Made by a program: the position numbers and the translations under genes. The notes below the pieces were generated by a model. The model worked only from the letters and a program-made list of their open reading frames with translations. It was not told where the DNA came from and did not search any database. Positions 1 to 7,193 of a DNA stretch of 64,000 nt are shown in pieces. How positions within the stretch are numbered: position 1 is the first letter of the stretch; each line of letters begins with the position of its first letter. The DNA comes from Halorubrum ruber (GTDB taxonomy: Archaea; Halobacteriota; Halobacteria; Halobacteriales; Haloferacaceae), in NCBI RefSeq assembly GCF_018228765.1, contig NZ_CP073695.1:2713218-2777217 (forward strand), in the 5' to 3' direction.

Positions 1-1671
1 CTCGGCCTCAACCGAGCCCAGCTCGCCGACCGCGCCGTGGACGCCGTCGATACCGCCGTTCTTCACCTCGGTGACCGCGCGGGGCCAGGAGGCGTCGCCG
101 CGCTCGTCGGCCGCCGCCTCCAGCTTGGCGTACTCGTTCTGCTTCTCGCGGAGCGTCGACTCGATCTCCTCTAAGCGCTCCTCCTTCTCGGCCTTCTCCG
201 CGAACAGGTCGGCGACCGCGTCCTCGATGGTCGCCTGGTTCTTCTCCGCCTTGTCGAGCTCGCTTTTCAGCTCGGAGATGCGCGCCTTGTGTTCCGGGAG
301 CGACTCGCGGGCCTCCTCTAACTCCTCGCGGGCCTCGCTCACGGCGTTCGAGCGGCGGCGGGCCTCGTCGAGCAGCCGGTCCTTCTCGCGTTGCGTCTCG
401 TTTTTCTCCTCGCGGAGCGCCTCGATCGCCTCCTTCTTCTCCGCGAGGTCGCTTTTCAGCTCGTCGAACTCCGTGTCCGCGCCCTCGATCTCGGCCTCGA
501 CATCGGCCAGCTCGGAGCGCTTCGTCGCCAGCTCCGACTTCACCGACGCCTTCTCCACTTTCGTCTCGCGGATCTCGGCCTCCAGCTCCTCGACCTTCTC
601 CTCTTTGCGATCGATCTGGACGAACGCCTGCCGCCGGTCGTTCTCGGCCGATTCGGCGCGCGACTCGGCGGACTCAATTTTGTCCTCTAACCGCGAGACC
701 TCGCCTTTGATCTCCTCTATCTCCGAGCGGATCTGGATCTGTTCCTCCTCGCCTTTCGTCTCGATCTCGTGGTTGAGGTCCGCTAAGTCCTCCTCCAAGC
801 GAGTGAGCTTCCCCTGTCTGGCGTCGAGCTCCTCGCGGAGCGATTCGAGGTCCGCCTCGGCCTCGTCGATGTCGCCCTCGACGTCCGCGAGTGCGTCGCG
901 CTTCTCCTCTAACTCGGAGGCCTTCCGGAACCCGCGGTACTCCTCGAGCTCGTCGCGGAGCTCCTGGTACTCGAGGGCGGTCTCGCGCTCGTCGGCGAGC
1001 TGGTCGAGGCGGTCCTGCTTCTCGCCGATGCGGAGGTCGGCCTCGCCGATCCGGTCTTCGACCGTGTCGAGCTCCTCGTAGGCGGCCTCCTTCTTCTCGT
1101 CGAACTCCGCGACGCCCGCGATCTCGTCGATGATCCCCCGCCGCTGGTAGGGGGTCATGTTGATGATCTCGGTGACGTCGCCCTGCATCACCACGTTGTA
1201 CCCCTCCGGCGTGACGCCCGCCGCCGCGAGCAGGTCCTGGACGTCCGAGAGGTTCACCGAGCGTCCGTTGAGGTAGTAGTACGAGTAGTAGTTGTCCTCG
1301 GTCTCCTTCACGCGGCGCTTGATCGTGATCTCGGAGACGTCGCCGACGTTCTCCGTGCCGGCCGCGGAGACGACCTGCGACCGGTCGAGGGTGCCGTCCT
1401 CGTTGGAGAGTACGACCGTGACGGACGCCTCGTTCGGCCCGTCGGCGGCCTCGCCGTCGTCGTGGCCGGGGTTGTAGATGAGGTCGGTGAGCTTCTTGGC
1501 GCGGATCCCGCGGGTGCGGGCGAGCCCGAGCGCGAACAACACGCCGTCGATGATGTTCGACTTCCCGGAGCCGTTCGGGCCGGTGACGACGGTGAAGTCC
1601 TCGTAGAAGGGGATCCTCGTCGTTCGCCCGAAGCTCTTGAACCCGTCTAAGACCACTTCAGTGATGTGCAT
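1..1671 (-). CDS. smc: Chromosome segregation protein SMC, N-terminal part (cut by window edge)
   Basis: This is the structural maintenance of chromosomes ATPase, which forms a ring-shaped coiled-coil dimer that organises and segregates the chromosome. About 557 codons are present; the hinge C-terminal half and the second ATPase half lie beyond base 1. The protein begins MHITEVVLDGFKSFG, with the Walker A motif GPNGSGKSN at residues 31-39. Further on, GYNVVMQGDVTEIINM resembles the Q-loop region of SMC heads. A long Glu/Lys/Arg-rich coiled coil runs from about residue 170 to 510, and hinge-like sequence (GGIDGVHGAVGELGS) starts near the window edge. The stop of the upstream coiled-coil gene lies 18 bases before this start, so the two form one operon read from the TATA box near 2205. 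No defect is visible. Confidence 0.97.
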   Translation of the reverse strand, partial: MHITEVVLDGFKSFGRTTRIPFYEDFTVVTGPNGSGKSNIIDGVLFALGLARTRGIRAKKLTDLIYNPGHDDGEAADGPNEASVTVVLSNEDGTLDRSQVVSAAGTENVGDVSEITIKRRVKETEDNYYSYYYLNGRSVNLSDVQDLLAAAGVTPEGYNVVMQGDVTEIINMTPYQRRGIIDEIAGVAEFDEKKEAAYEELDTVEDRIGEADLRIGEKQDRLDQLADERETALEYQELRDELEEYRGFRKASELEEKRDALADVEGDIDEAEADLESLREELDARQGKLTRLEEDLADLNHEIETKGEEEQIQIRSEIEEIKGEVSRLEDKIESAESRAESAENDRRQAFVQIDRKEEKVEELEAEIRETKVEKASVKSELATKRSELADVEAEIEGADTEFDELKSDLAEKKEAIEALREEKNETQREKDRLLDEARRRSNAVSEAREELEEARESLPEHKARISELKSELDKAEKNQATIEDAVADLFAEKAEKEERLEEIESTLREKQNEYAKLEAAADERGDASWPRAVTEVKNGGIDGVHGAVGELGSVEAE

Positions 1672-1689
1672 GGGGTCGGAGGCGACCGC

Positions 1690-2175
1690 TTACGCGACGA
1701 TGATGTCGCTGTCGCTCGACTCGCCGTCGTCGTCGTCCTCGGCGGCCTCCTCGGCCTCCGCGTCGGCGTCGGGCGTCGTCGCCGACTGCTCGGGGACGAT
1801 GACATCGTCTCCCTCGCTCGCATCGTCCACGGTTGCCGCCTCGCCGTCGCCGCCGTCGGACGGCTCCTCGACCGACTCGAAGACGTCGACGTGGTCGTCG
1901 GAATGGGTCGTCCGCTCGCCCCCCGACACCTCTGACGCGTCGTCGGAGGCGGGCTCGTCGGTCGCGGGCTCGCCGGCCGCGGGCTCGCCGGCCGCGGCGT
2001 CCGTCGCTTCCGACCCGGCTGTCGCCTCGGCGGCCGCCTCCTCCACCGCGACCGACCGCTCGTCTTCCAGCTGTCGGACGCGCTCTTTCATCTCGACGAG
2101 CTCCTCGGTGAGCCCGTTGACCGCCGCCTGTAGCTCCGCGACCTGCCGTTCGAGGTCCTCGACGCGGTTACTCAT
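1690..2175 (-). CDS. Small acidic coiled-coil protein co-transcribed with smc
   Basis: A protein of 161 residues with no assigned function. Residues 1-45 (MSNRVEDLERQVAELQAAVN onward) form a heptad-like coiled coil. The rest is a low-complexity Ala/Asp/Glu/Ser tail with GEPAAGEPA repeats, and the extreme C-terminus is IIVA. An in-frame ATG lies three codons upstream at 2184. I chose 2175 because a clear TATA box (2202-2209) sits about 27 bases before it, as for leaderless haloarchaeal transcripts. It is the first gene of the operon with smc, which suggests an SMC-associated accessory role. That is inference from position and coiled-coil character only. I believe the family is a haloarchaeal domain of unknown function (possibly DUF7518), but this is from memory. 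Confidence 0.85.
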   Translation of the reverse strand: MSNRVEDLERQVAELQAAVNGLTEELVEMKERVRQLEDERSVAVEEAAAEATAGSEATDAAAGEPAAGEPATDEPASDDASEVSGGERTTHSDDHVDVFESVEEPSDGGDGEAATVDDASEGDDVIVPEQSATTPDADAEAEEAAEDDDDGESSDSDIIVA

Positions 2176-2201
2176 TATACACACGCATGCTCGCGCGACG
2201 C

Positions 2202-2209
2202 GTATAAAT
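2202..2209 (-). promoter_or_regulatory. TATA box of the coiled-coil/smc operon
   Basis: On the minus strand the sequence reads GATTTATACG, a good haloarchaeal TATA box. It lies about 27 bases upstream of the ATG at 2175, so the mRNA is probably leaderless. This supports 2175 over 2184 as the start codon. Confidence 0.7.
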
Positions 2210-2303
2210 CTGCGTCAGACACATGTGTGACCAAACCGCACGATCCGGGCGTCGTCAGCGCGAACGTTTCGGCGCCGTGAAACGTGTCAGACAGCAGGAG
2301 AAG

Positions 2304-2337
2304 ATACTTATACCGACCGGAGATACTCCTTCGGTAT
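2304..2337 (+). promoter_or_regulatory. cdrL promoter with overlapping inverted repeat
   Basis: ATACTTATA at 2304-2312 sits about 28 bases before the cdrL ATG (2336). An inverted repeat, ATACCGA (2310-2316) and TCGGTAT (2331-2337), brackets the space between TATA box and start codon. Ribbon-helix-helix regulators often bind such repeats, so autoregulation by CdrL is plausible. The repeat is seen; the function is inferred. Confidence 0.5.
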
Positions 2338-2941
2338 GAGCAAGATCACCTTCCGGGCGGACGACGACCTCGTCGACCGGCTGGAAGCGTGTGACGCCTC
2401 CAAAAGCGAGGTGATGCGGGAGGCGCTCCGGACCCACCTCGACGGGGAGGGGGACGCGTCCGACGCGTCCGACGCGGCGACCGGGAGCGTCGACGACGCC
2501 CTCGCGGACCGCGTCGACGAGCTGATCGCGGAGCGGCTCGACGCCGCGCTCGACGAGCGGCTCGGTCCGGCGGGCGGCGCCGCAACGCGGGCGTATACGC
2601 CCGAGAACGCCGGCGATATCAACGTAAACGTCACTCTCGACGCCCCGAACGCCGGATCCGACGATCGAGACGACGAGGTTCGTGTGACGCGTGAGACGGC
2701 CGGCGAGGCGGAAGCGAGTACGCGTAAGACGGAGGCGGGTCCGGGCGCGCAAACGCGCGAAAACGCTTGCGGCGGATGCGGCGAAATCGTCCCTTCTGAC
2801 CACGTATACTGCCCGAACTGCGGTGAAAAGCAGTCTCACAGGGCCTTCTGCGAGTGCGGCGACGAGCTCCGAACCGACTGGGCGTTCTGCCCCGGATGCG
2901 GACGCCGGACCCCGGCTGCGGACGTTCTGAAAGATCAGTAA
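2336..2941 (+). CDS. cdrL: CdrL-like regulator: ribbon-helix-helix plus double zinc ribbon
   Basis: A protein of 201 residues. The N-terminus (MSKITFRADDDLVDRLEACD, then SKSEVMREALRTHL) is a ribbon-helix-helix DNA-binding domain. A long acidic linker follows. The C-terminus carries two zinc ribbons: CGGCGEIV...YCPNCGEK and FCECGDEL...FCPGCGRR, eight cysteines in all. In Halobacterium and relatives the gene next to cdrS-ftsZ2 is cdrL (cell division regulator, long). Domain content and order match that description here. It probably regulates its own gene and the cdrS-ftsZ2 unit and so helps set division. The start is fixed by the TATA box 28 bases upstream. The gene name rests on synteny and domain content; no alignment was made. 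Confidence 0.85.
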   Translation: MSKITFRADDDLVDRLEACDASKSEVMREALRTHLDGEGDASDASDAATGSVDDALADRVDELIAERLDAALDERLGPAGGAATRAYTPENAGDINVNVTLDAPNAGSDDRDDEVRVTRETAGEAEASTRKTEAGPGAQTRENACGGCGEIVPSDHVYCPNCGEKQSHRAFCECGDELRTDWAFCPGCGRRTPAADVLKDQ

Positions 2942-2990
2942 CGTGGCATAGGCGGCTGTATACGCCTCGTTTCGGGCGTTTTCACGTTCT

Positions 2991-3144
2991 GTCTTACAGC
3001 CACCGGTACTTTTATAATGGTAGCCTCGGTGACTTCAACTGCGTAAGACGGTCGTCTTACAGCGGGCGTCCGGTGCGGGGTGTCGCCCCGCAGTCGGGCG
3101 GTTTCGCGCTGTAAGACACACGCGTCGCGTGTTCGCCGTCTTAC
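2991..3144 (+). promoter_or_regulatory. cdrS-ftsZ2 promoter and leader with nested palindromes
   Basis: A TATA box (TTTTATAAT, about 3010-3018) predicts transcription from about 3040, giving a leader of roughly 118 bases before cdrS, unusually long for a haloarchaeon. The heptamer GTAAGAC or its complement GTCTTAC occurs five times: 2991-2997 (-), 3043-3049 (+), 3054-3060 (-), 3111-3117 (+) and 3138-3144 (-). They make an 8-bp palindrome at 3043-3060, an 11-bp inverted repeat 3054-3064/3107-3117 enclosing a hairpin at 3074-3092, and a third pair 3111-3117/3138-3144 enclosing the hairpin 3118-3132. The likely role is operator sites for CdrL/CdrS or a structured 5' leader; the function is inferred. 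Confidence 0.65.
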
Positions 3145-3157
3145 CGGGGGAATACCA

Positions 3158-3337
3158 ATGGAGCGTGTGACACTACGAATCCCGAAACAGCAGATCGACG
3201 AGGTCGAACAGATGGTGGAGACGGGCGAGTTCCCGAACCGGAGCGAGGCGATCCGGTCGGCCGTCCGCGACATGTTGAACGAACAGGACGGCGAGCGCGA
3301 CGAGCGCGGCCGCAACCGCAACTGGGCGAAGGTGTAA
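3158..3337 (+). CDS. cdrS: CdrS ribbon-helix-helix regulator of cell division
   Basis: A protein of 59 residues, almost entirely one ribbon-helix-helix domain: [20 protein letters not shown] followed by [16 protein letters not shown], ending in a basic tail. Published work in Halobacterium salinarum shows that CdrS, co-transcribed with ftsZ2, controls division. The next gene here is ftsZ2, starting 4 bases after this stop. The reading frame extends upstream to 3080, but that extension lies in the palindromic leader and has no family similarity, so the ATG at 3158 is taken. It probably acts as a dimer at the GTAAGAC palindromes just upstream, which is inference. Confidence 0.92.
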   Translation: MERVTLRIPKQQIDEVEQMVETGEFPNRSEAIRSAVRDMLNEQDGERDERGRNRNWAKV

Positions 3338-3341
3338 ACTG

Positions 3342-4586
3342 ATGCAAGATCTCGTTCAGGACGCCCTCGACAACGCGGAGGCGGAGAAGCGCGACATGGA
3401 TGACGTCGACATGGGCGACGACGAGTTCGGGGACCCCCGGATCGTCATCGTCGGTGCCGGCGGCGCCGGGAACAACACGGTCAACCGGCTGTACAACATC
3501 GGCGTCGACGGCGCCGACACCGTCGCCATCAACACGGACAAACAGCACCTCAAGATGATCGAGGCCGACACCAAGATCCTCGTGGGTAAGTCGCTCACGC
3601 AGGGGCTCGGCGCCGGCGGCGACCCCAAGATGGGCGAGCGTGCCACCGAGATGGCTCAGGGCACGATCAAGGAGGTGCTCGGCGACGCGGACCTCGTCTT
3701 CGTCACCGCCGGGATGGGCGGCGGCACGGGCACCGGCGCGGCGCCGGTCGTCTCGAAGATCGCCAAAGAGCAGGGCGCCATCGTCGTCGGGATGGTCTCG
3801 ACGCCGTTCAACGTCGAGCGCGCCCGCACGGTGAAGGCCGAGGAGGGGCTCGAGACCCTGCGCAACGAGGCCGACTCGATCATCGTCCTCGACAACAACC
3901 GCCTCCTCGACTACGTCCCGAACCTGCCGATCGGGAAGGCGTTCTCCGTGATGGACCAGATCATCGCGGAGACGGTGAAGGGGATCTCGGAGACGATCAC
4001 CCAGCCGAGCCTCATCAACCTCGACTACGCGGACATGTCGACGATCATGAATCAGGGCGGCGTCGCGGTCATGCTCGTCGGCGAGACCCAAGACAAGAAC
4101 AAGACCCAAGAGGTGGTCAACGACGCGATGAACCACCCGCTGCTCGACGTCGACTACCGCGGCGCCTCGGGCGGGCTCGTCCACATCACGGGCGGCCCTG
4201 ACCTCACGCTGAAGGAGGCCGAGGGGATCGCGAACAACATCACCGAGCGGCTGGAGGCGAACGCCAACGTCATCTGGGGCGCTCGCATTCAGGAGGAGTA
4301 CAAGGGGAAGGTACGCGTCATGGCGATCATGACGGGCGTCCAGAGCGCGCAGGTGCTCGGTCCCTCGACCCAGAAGCAGGCGGACAAGTCGCGCGCCGCG
4401 GCCGGCGGCGAGGACCTCGGCGACTCGCGCCAGCGGGCGGCCGAGGCGAACGACGCCGCGGGCGGCGCGGGCGCCGCGGGCGACAGAGGCGAGCCGGCGG
4501 TCTCCGGCGGCACCGACCACGGCTGGGAGTCCGACGGCGGCAGCGACCCGATCGAGAAGAACAACGGGCTCGACGTCATCCGCTGA
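3342..4586 (+). CDS. ftsZ2: Cell division protein FtsZ2
   Basis: A tubulin-superfamily GTPase of 414 residues that forms the cytokinetic ring. After an acidic N-terminal tail, the nucleotide-binding fold starts at [20 protein letters not shown] (residues 31-50). The tubulin signature GGGTGTG is at residues 126-132, and the catalytic T7 loop region follows ([18 protein letters not shown]). The C-terminus has a Gly/Ala/Asp-rich linker and a short conserved tail ending GLDVIR. Haloarchaea have FtsZ1 and FtsZ2; the cdrS partner and sequence character identify FtsZ2, the paralogue needed for constriction. It is translated just after cdrS from the same mRNA. In Haloferax volcanii ftsZ2 (HVO_0581) and ncsA (HVO_0580) are neighbours, from memory; here about 8 kb separates them. 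Confidence 0.97.
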   Translation: MQDLVQDALDNAEAEKRDMDDVDMGDDEFGDPRIVIVGAGGAGNNTVNRLYNIGVDGADTVAINTDKQHLKMIEADTKILVGKSLTQGLGAGGDPKMGERATEMAQGTIKEVLGDADLVFVTAGMGGGTGTGAAPVVSKIAKEQGAIVVGMVSTPFNVERARTVKAEEGLETLRNEADSIIVLDNNRLLDYVPNLPIGKAFSVMDQIIAETVKGISETITQPSLINLDYADMSTIMNQGGVAVMLVGETQDKNKTQEVVNDAMNHPLLDVDYRGASGGLVHITGGPDLTLKEAEGIANNITERLEANANVIWGARIQEEYKGKVRVMAIMTGVQSAQVLGPSTQKQADKSRAAAGGEDLGDSRQRAAEANDAAGGAGAAGDRGEPAVSGGTDHGWESDGGSDPIEKNNGLDVIR

Positions 4587-4617
4587 GCGTCTCGCGACCG
4601 CTGCGGTTCGGTTCCAA

Positions 4618-4673
4618 TTCCGTTTTCCATCGGTACTGGTTCGCTTTCGGTTCCGTTTTCCATCGGTACTGGT
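4618..4673. repeat. Pair of 23-bp direct repeats downstream of ftsZ2
   Basis: TTCCGTTTTCCATCGGTACT plus GGT occurs at 4618-4640 and again at 4651-4673. The repeats lie in the gap between ftsZ2 and the dehydrogenase gene and include T-runs that could terminate transcription. No gene is visible in this gap. Confidence 0.6.
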
Positions 4674-4806
4674 CCGACCCGCGCACGGCGCGAGGACTTA
4701 ACATCACACGGTCCGTGGAGACCTACGTGTCACGTCACCAGCCGAGCCGGGGGACGCGGCGTCGCTCCGTCGCCGTCCGCGGTCGAGCCAGATTCGCGAC
4801 GACACG

Positions 4807-5886
4807 ATGACCGACGCGGCGCTCTACTTCACGGGTCCGGAGACCGTCGAGGTGCGGGAGACGTCGGTCGGCCCGCCGGACGCAGACGAACTGCTCGTCG
4901 GCACCCGGGCGTCGGCGATAAGCGCCGGGACGGAGCTGCTCGTGTACCGCGACCAGACGCCCGACGGTCTCCCGGCCGACGAGACGCTCGACGCGCTCGA
5001 CGGCGACCTCTCGTACCCCCTCCAGTACGGGTACGCCGCGAGCGGGGTCGTCAGCGAGGTCGGCGCGGACGTCGACCCGGAGTGGGTCGGTCGGTCGGTG
5101 TTCTCGTTCGTCCCCCACCAGACGAGCTTTCGGACCACCCCCGACTCGGTGGTCGCGCTCCCGCCGGGGACGACGCCGGCCGTCGGGTCGCTCCTCCCCT
5201 CGGTCGAGACCGCGACGAACATCGTCCTCGACGCCGCCCCTCGGCTCGGGGAGCGGGTCGTGGTGTTCGGCGCCGGCGTGATCGGGCTCTGCGTCACCCG
5301 ACTGCTGGCCGCGTTCCCGCTGGAGTCGCTCGTCGTGGTCGACCCGGTCGAGCGTCGTCGGGCCCTCGCGGCGTCGTTCGGCGCCGACCGGACGACGACG
5401 CCGGCAGCTCTCGACGACGACGCCGACGCGGGCCTCGGCGGTTCGGACGCCGCGCTCGACGACGCCGGCTCGGACGCCCACCTCCGCGACGCCGGCTCGG
5501 ACGCCGCGCTCGACGACGCCGACCTCGCGGTCGAACTCTCCGGCCAGCCGAGCGCCCTCGACGACGCGCTCGGCGTCGTCGGCTACGACGCGCGGATCGT
5601 CGTCGGGTCGTGGTACGGCACGAAACGCGAGCCGATCGGGCTCGGGGGGCGGTTCCACCGGGACCGCATCGACATCGTCTCCAGCCAAGTGTCGACGATA
5701 AGCCCCGAGCTCCGGGGGCGCTGGGACCGCGACCGACGCATGGACGCGGCGCTCGAACGGCTCGACCGGGTCCCCGCCGACGAGCTGATCACCCACCGGA
5801 TCCCGTTCGAGCGCGCGGCGGAGGCGTACGAGCTGCTCGACTCGGCGGCCGACGAGACGGTACAGGTGATCTTGGAGTACGAGTGA
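4807..5886 (+). CDS. Medium-chain (zinc-type) alcohol dehydrogenase family protein
   Basis: A protein of 359 residues with a GroES-like N-terminal fold and a Rossmann nucleotide-binding domain (VVVFGAGVIGLCVTRLLAAF, with an acidic Asp after the second strand, so NAD preference is likely). It lacks the usual cysteine cluster of a structural zinc site. An insertion at about residues 207-240 is a low-complexity repeat of GSDAALDDA-type units, expanded at DNA level. It probably oxidises or reduces an alcohol or polyol; the substrate cannot be read from sequence. It converges with the CDP-alcohol phosphatidyltransferase gene 14 bases downstream, and such a dehydrogenase may supply a polar head group for it (inference). 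Confidence 0.85.
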   Translation: MTDAALYFTGPETVEVRETSVGPPDADELLVGTRASAISAGTELLVYRDQTPDGLPADETLDALDGDLSYPLQYGYAASGVVSEVGADVDPEWVGRSVFSFVPHQTSFRTTPDSVVALPPGTTPAVGSLLPSVETATNIVLDAAPRLGERVVVFGAGVIGLCVTRLLAAFPLESLVVVDPVERRRALAASFGADRTTTPAALDDDADAGLGGSDAALDDAGSDAHLRDAGSDAALDDADLAVELSGQPSALDDALGVVGYDARIVVGSWYGTKREPIGLGGRFHRDRIDIVSSQVSTISPELRGRWDRDRRMDAALERLDRVPADELITHRIPFERAAEAYELLDSAADETVQVILEYE

Positions 5887-5899
5887 ACGGCCGCCGCGG

Positions 5900-6670
5900 T
5901 CACCGGCGGTTGGAGAGGCGTCCGCTGACAAAGAGGTAGTCGCGGGTAAACACCGCCAGCGACGGGAGCAGGACGACGGGCGCGACGGTCCGCACGAGTT
6001 CCGTCGGGACCGGCGGGACGAGCGCGACCGTCACGAACACCATCTGGACGCCCGCGAGGTACTTTCCGAGGTCGCTGTCGGGGAGGTCGCCGACGGGGAG
6101 CCCGCGGACGCGGCGCAGCCACACGGCGCCGCGGAAGACGTAGCGCGCGGCGGAGATCGAGAGGTACCAGACCGGCAGCAGCCCCCACAGCACCGCCACC
6201 AGCGGCGCGGCGACGAACCCGAAGGTGTCGAACGCCATGTCGAGCCGGCGGCCGATATCGGTCTCCCGGCCCACCGTCCGGGCGAGGGTCCCGTCGAGGT
6301 TGTCGAGCGCGACGCCGGTCCCGTAACACAGCGCCGGCACCCACGCGAGCGACGTCCCCGGCGGGACGACCGCGAACCCGGCGACGACGGCGTACAGCGC
6401 CCCCCGAGCGAGCGTGACCGCGTTCGCCAGCCCGAACAGCCGCCGCCAGAACCCCCCGGCCAGCCGCTCCGGGTCGAGCCGGTAGCCGACGTACCAGAGC
6501 TGTCCGGCCCAGCAGCCGCCCGCGACGACGGCGGGAGAGAGCCCCCACCGGCCGGTCGCGTCCATCGGAAACAGCCGGAACAGGAGCGCGGCGAGCGCGA
6601 CCGCGGCGACGAGCGGGAGCCCGACGCCGACCCCGACGCGGAGGGAGCGCCGCTGCCGTACGCCGGCCAT
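5900..6670 (-). CDS. CDP-alcohol phosphatidyltransferase family membrane protein
   Basis: A polytopic membrane protein of 256 residues. The family signature DGx2ARx8Gx3Dx3D is complete: D126, G127, A130, R131, G140, D144 and D148, with D123 just before. These aspartates bind two metal ions and catalyse transfer of a CDP-linked lipid to an alcohol acceptor, as in archaetidylinositol phosphate or archaetidylglycerol phosphate synthases. About six hydrophobic segments are seen. The lipid acceptor is unknown. Its neighbours (dehydrogenase, sulfatase-like, glycosyltransferase) suggest a modified membrane lipid or surface glycan. Confidence 0.9.
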   Translation of the reverse strand: MAGVRQRRSLRVGVGVGLPLVAAVALAALLFRLFPMDATGRWGLSPAVVAGGCWAGQLWYVGYRLDPERLAGGFWRRLFGLANAVTLARGALYAVVAGFAVVPPGTSLAWVPALCYGTGVALDNLDGTLARTVGRETDIGRRLDMAFDTFGFVAAPLVAVLWGLLPVWYLSISAARYVFRGAVWLRRVRGLPVGDLPDSDLGKYLAGVQMVFVTVALVPPVPTELVRTVAPVVLLPSLAVFTRDYLFVSGRLSNRR

Positions 6671-6744
6671 CTACCCGTCACCTCCGGTGTCGGCGACCCC
6701 GGCGGCGCGCCCGCACCGCGGTCGGCGCTTCCGAGTCGACACGG

Positions 6745-7131
6745 CTATCGGCGGAGCAGGGCGACCAGCACGGCGATCAACACGACCTGTGCGATCTTGT
6801 CGACGGCGCCGAGCGTCCCGACGTCGGCCGGGAACGACTTCCCCCCGCCCGCGAAGTTGAAGACGTACCACAGGACGATCTGGACGAGCGTGAAGGGGAT
6901 CCCGACGGCGTACACCGCCCGGCGGCGGTAGTCGAGCAACACCAGCACGACCGCTCCGAGGAAGCCGAATCCGGCGAGAAGGAAGCTGACCCGAAGCGGC
7001 AGCGGGAGCCCCCCGACGCCGAGGCGGATGTGGACGGCGGCGGTGATCAGCGCGGCGGCGATGCCTACCCAGTGGAGGCCGCTCAGCGACCCGACGTCTA
7101 TCCCCGGCCCTTGTGATTCGGTCGTTGCCAT
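6745..7131 (-). CDS. Small four-helix membrane protein, haloarchaeal, unknown function
   Basis: A protein of 128 residues with four predicted transmembrane helices, starting near LHWVGIAAALITAAVHI, VSFLLAGFGFLGAVVLVLL, VYAVGIPFTLVQIVLWYVF and VDKIAQVVLIAVLVALL. The reading frame extends upstream to 7341, but that part is Arg-rich and overlaps the next gene antisense. The start MATTESQGPG at 7131 is acidic and haloarchaeal in style and is taken. No catalytic motif is visible. It lies about 75 bases upstream of the CDP-alcohol phosphatidyltransferase gene on the same strand and may be co-transcribed. Confidence 0.75.
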   Translation of the reverse strand: MATTESQGPGIDVGSLSGLHWVGIAAALITAAVHIRLGVGGLPLPLRVSFLLAGFGFLGAVVLVLLDYRRRAVYAVGIPFTLVQIVLWYVFNFAGGGKSFPADVGTLGAVDKIAQVVLIAVLVALLRR

Positions 7132-7193
7132 ATCACACAGACGGGCTTCACTCACAAAGAAATACCGCCGGTGTCCGATCGGCACCGACCGTC

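Noticed and set aside
3141-4520. A 459-residue minus-strand frame over ftsZ2
   Set aside because: It is a shadow of ftsZ2, whose tubulin signature is complete on the plus strand.
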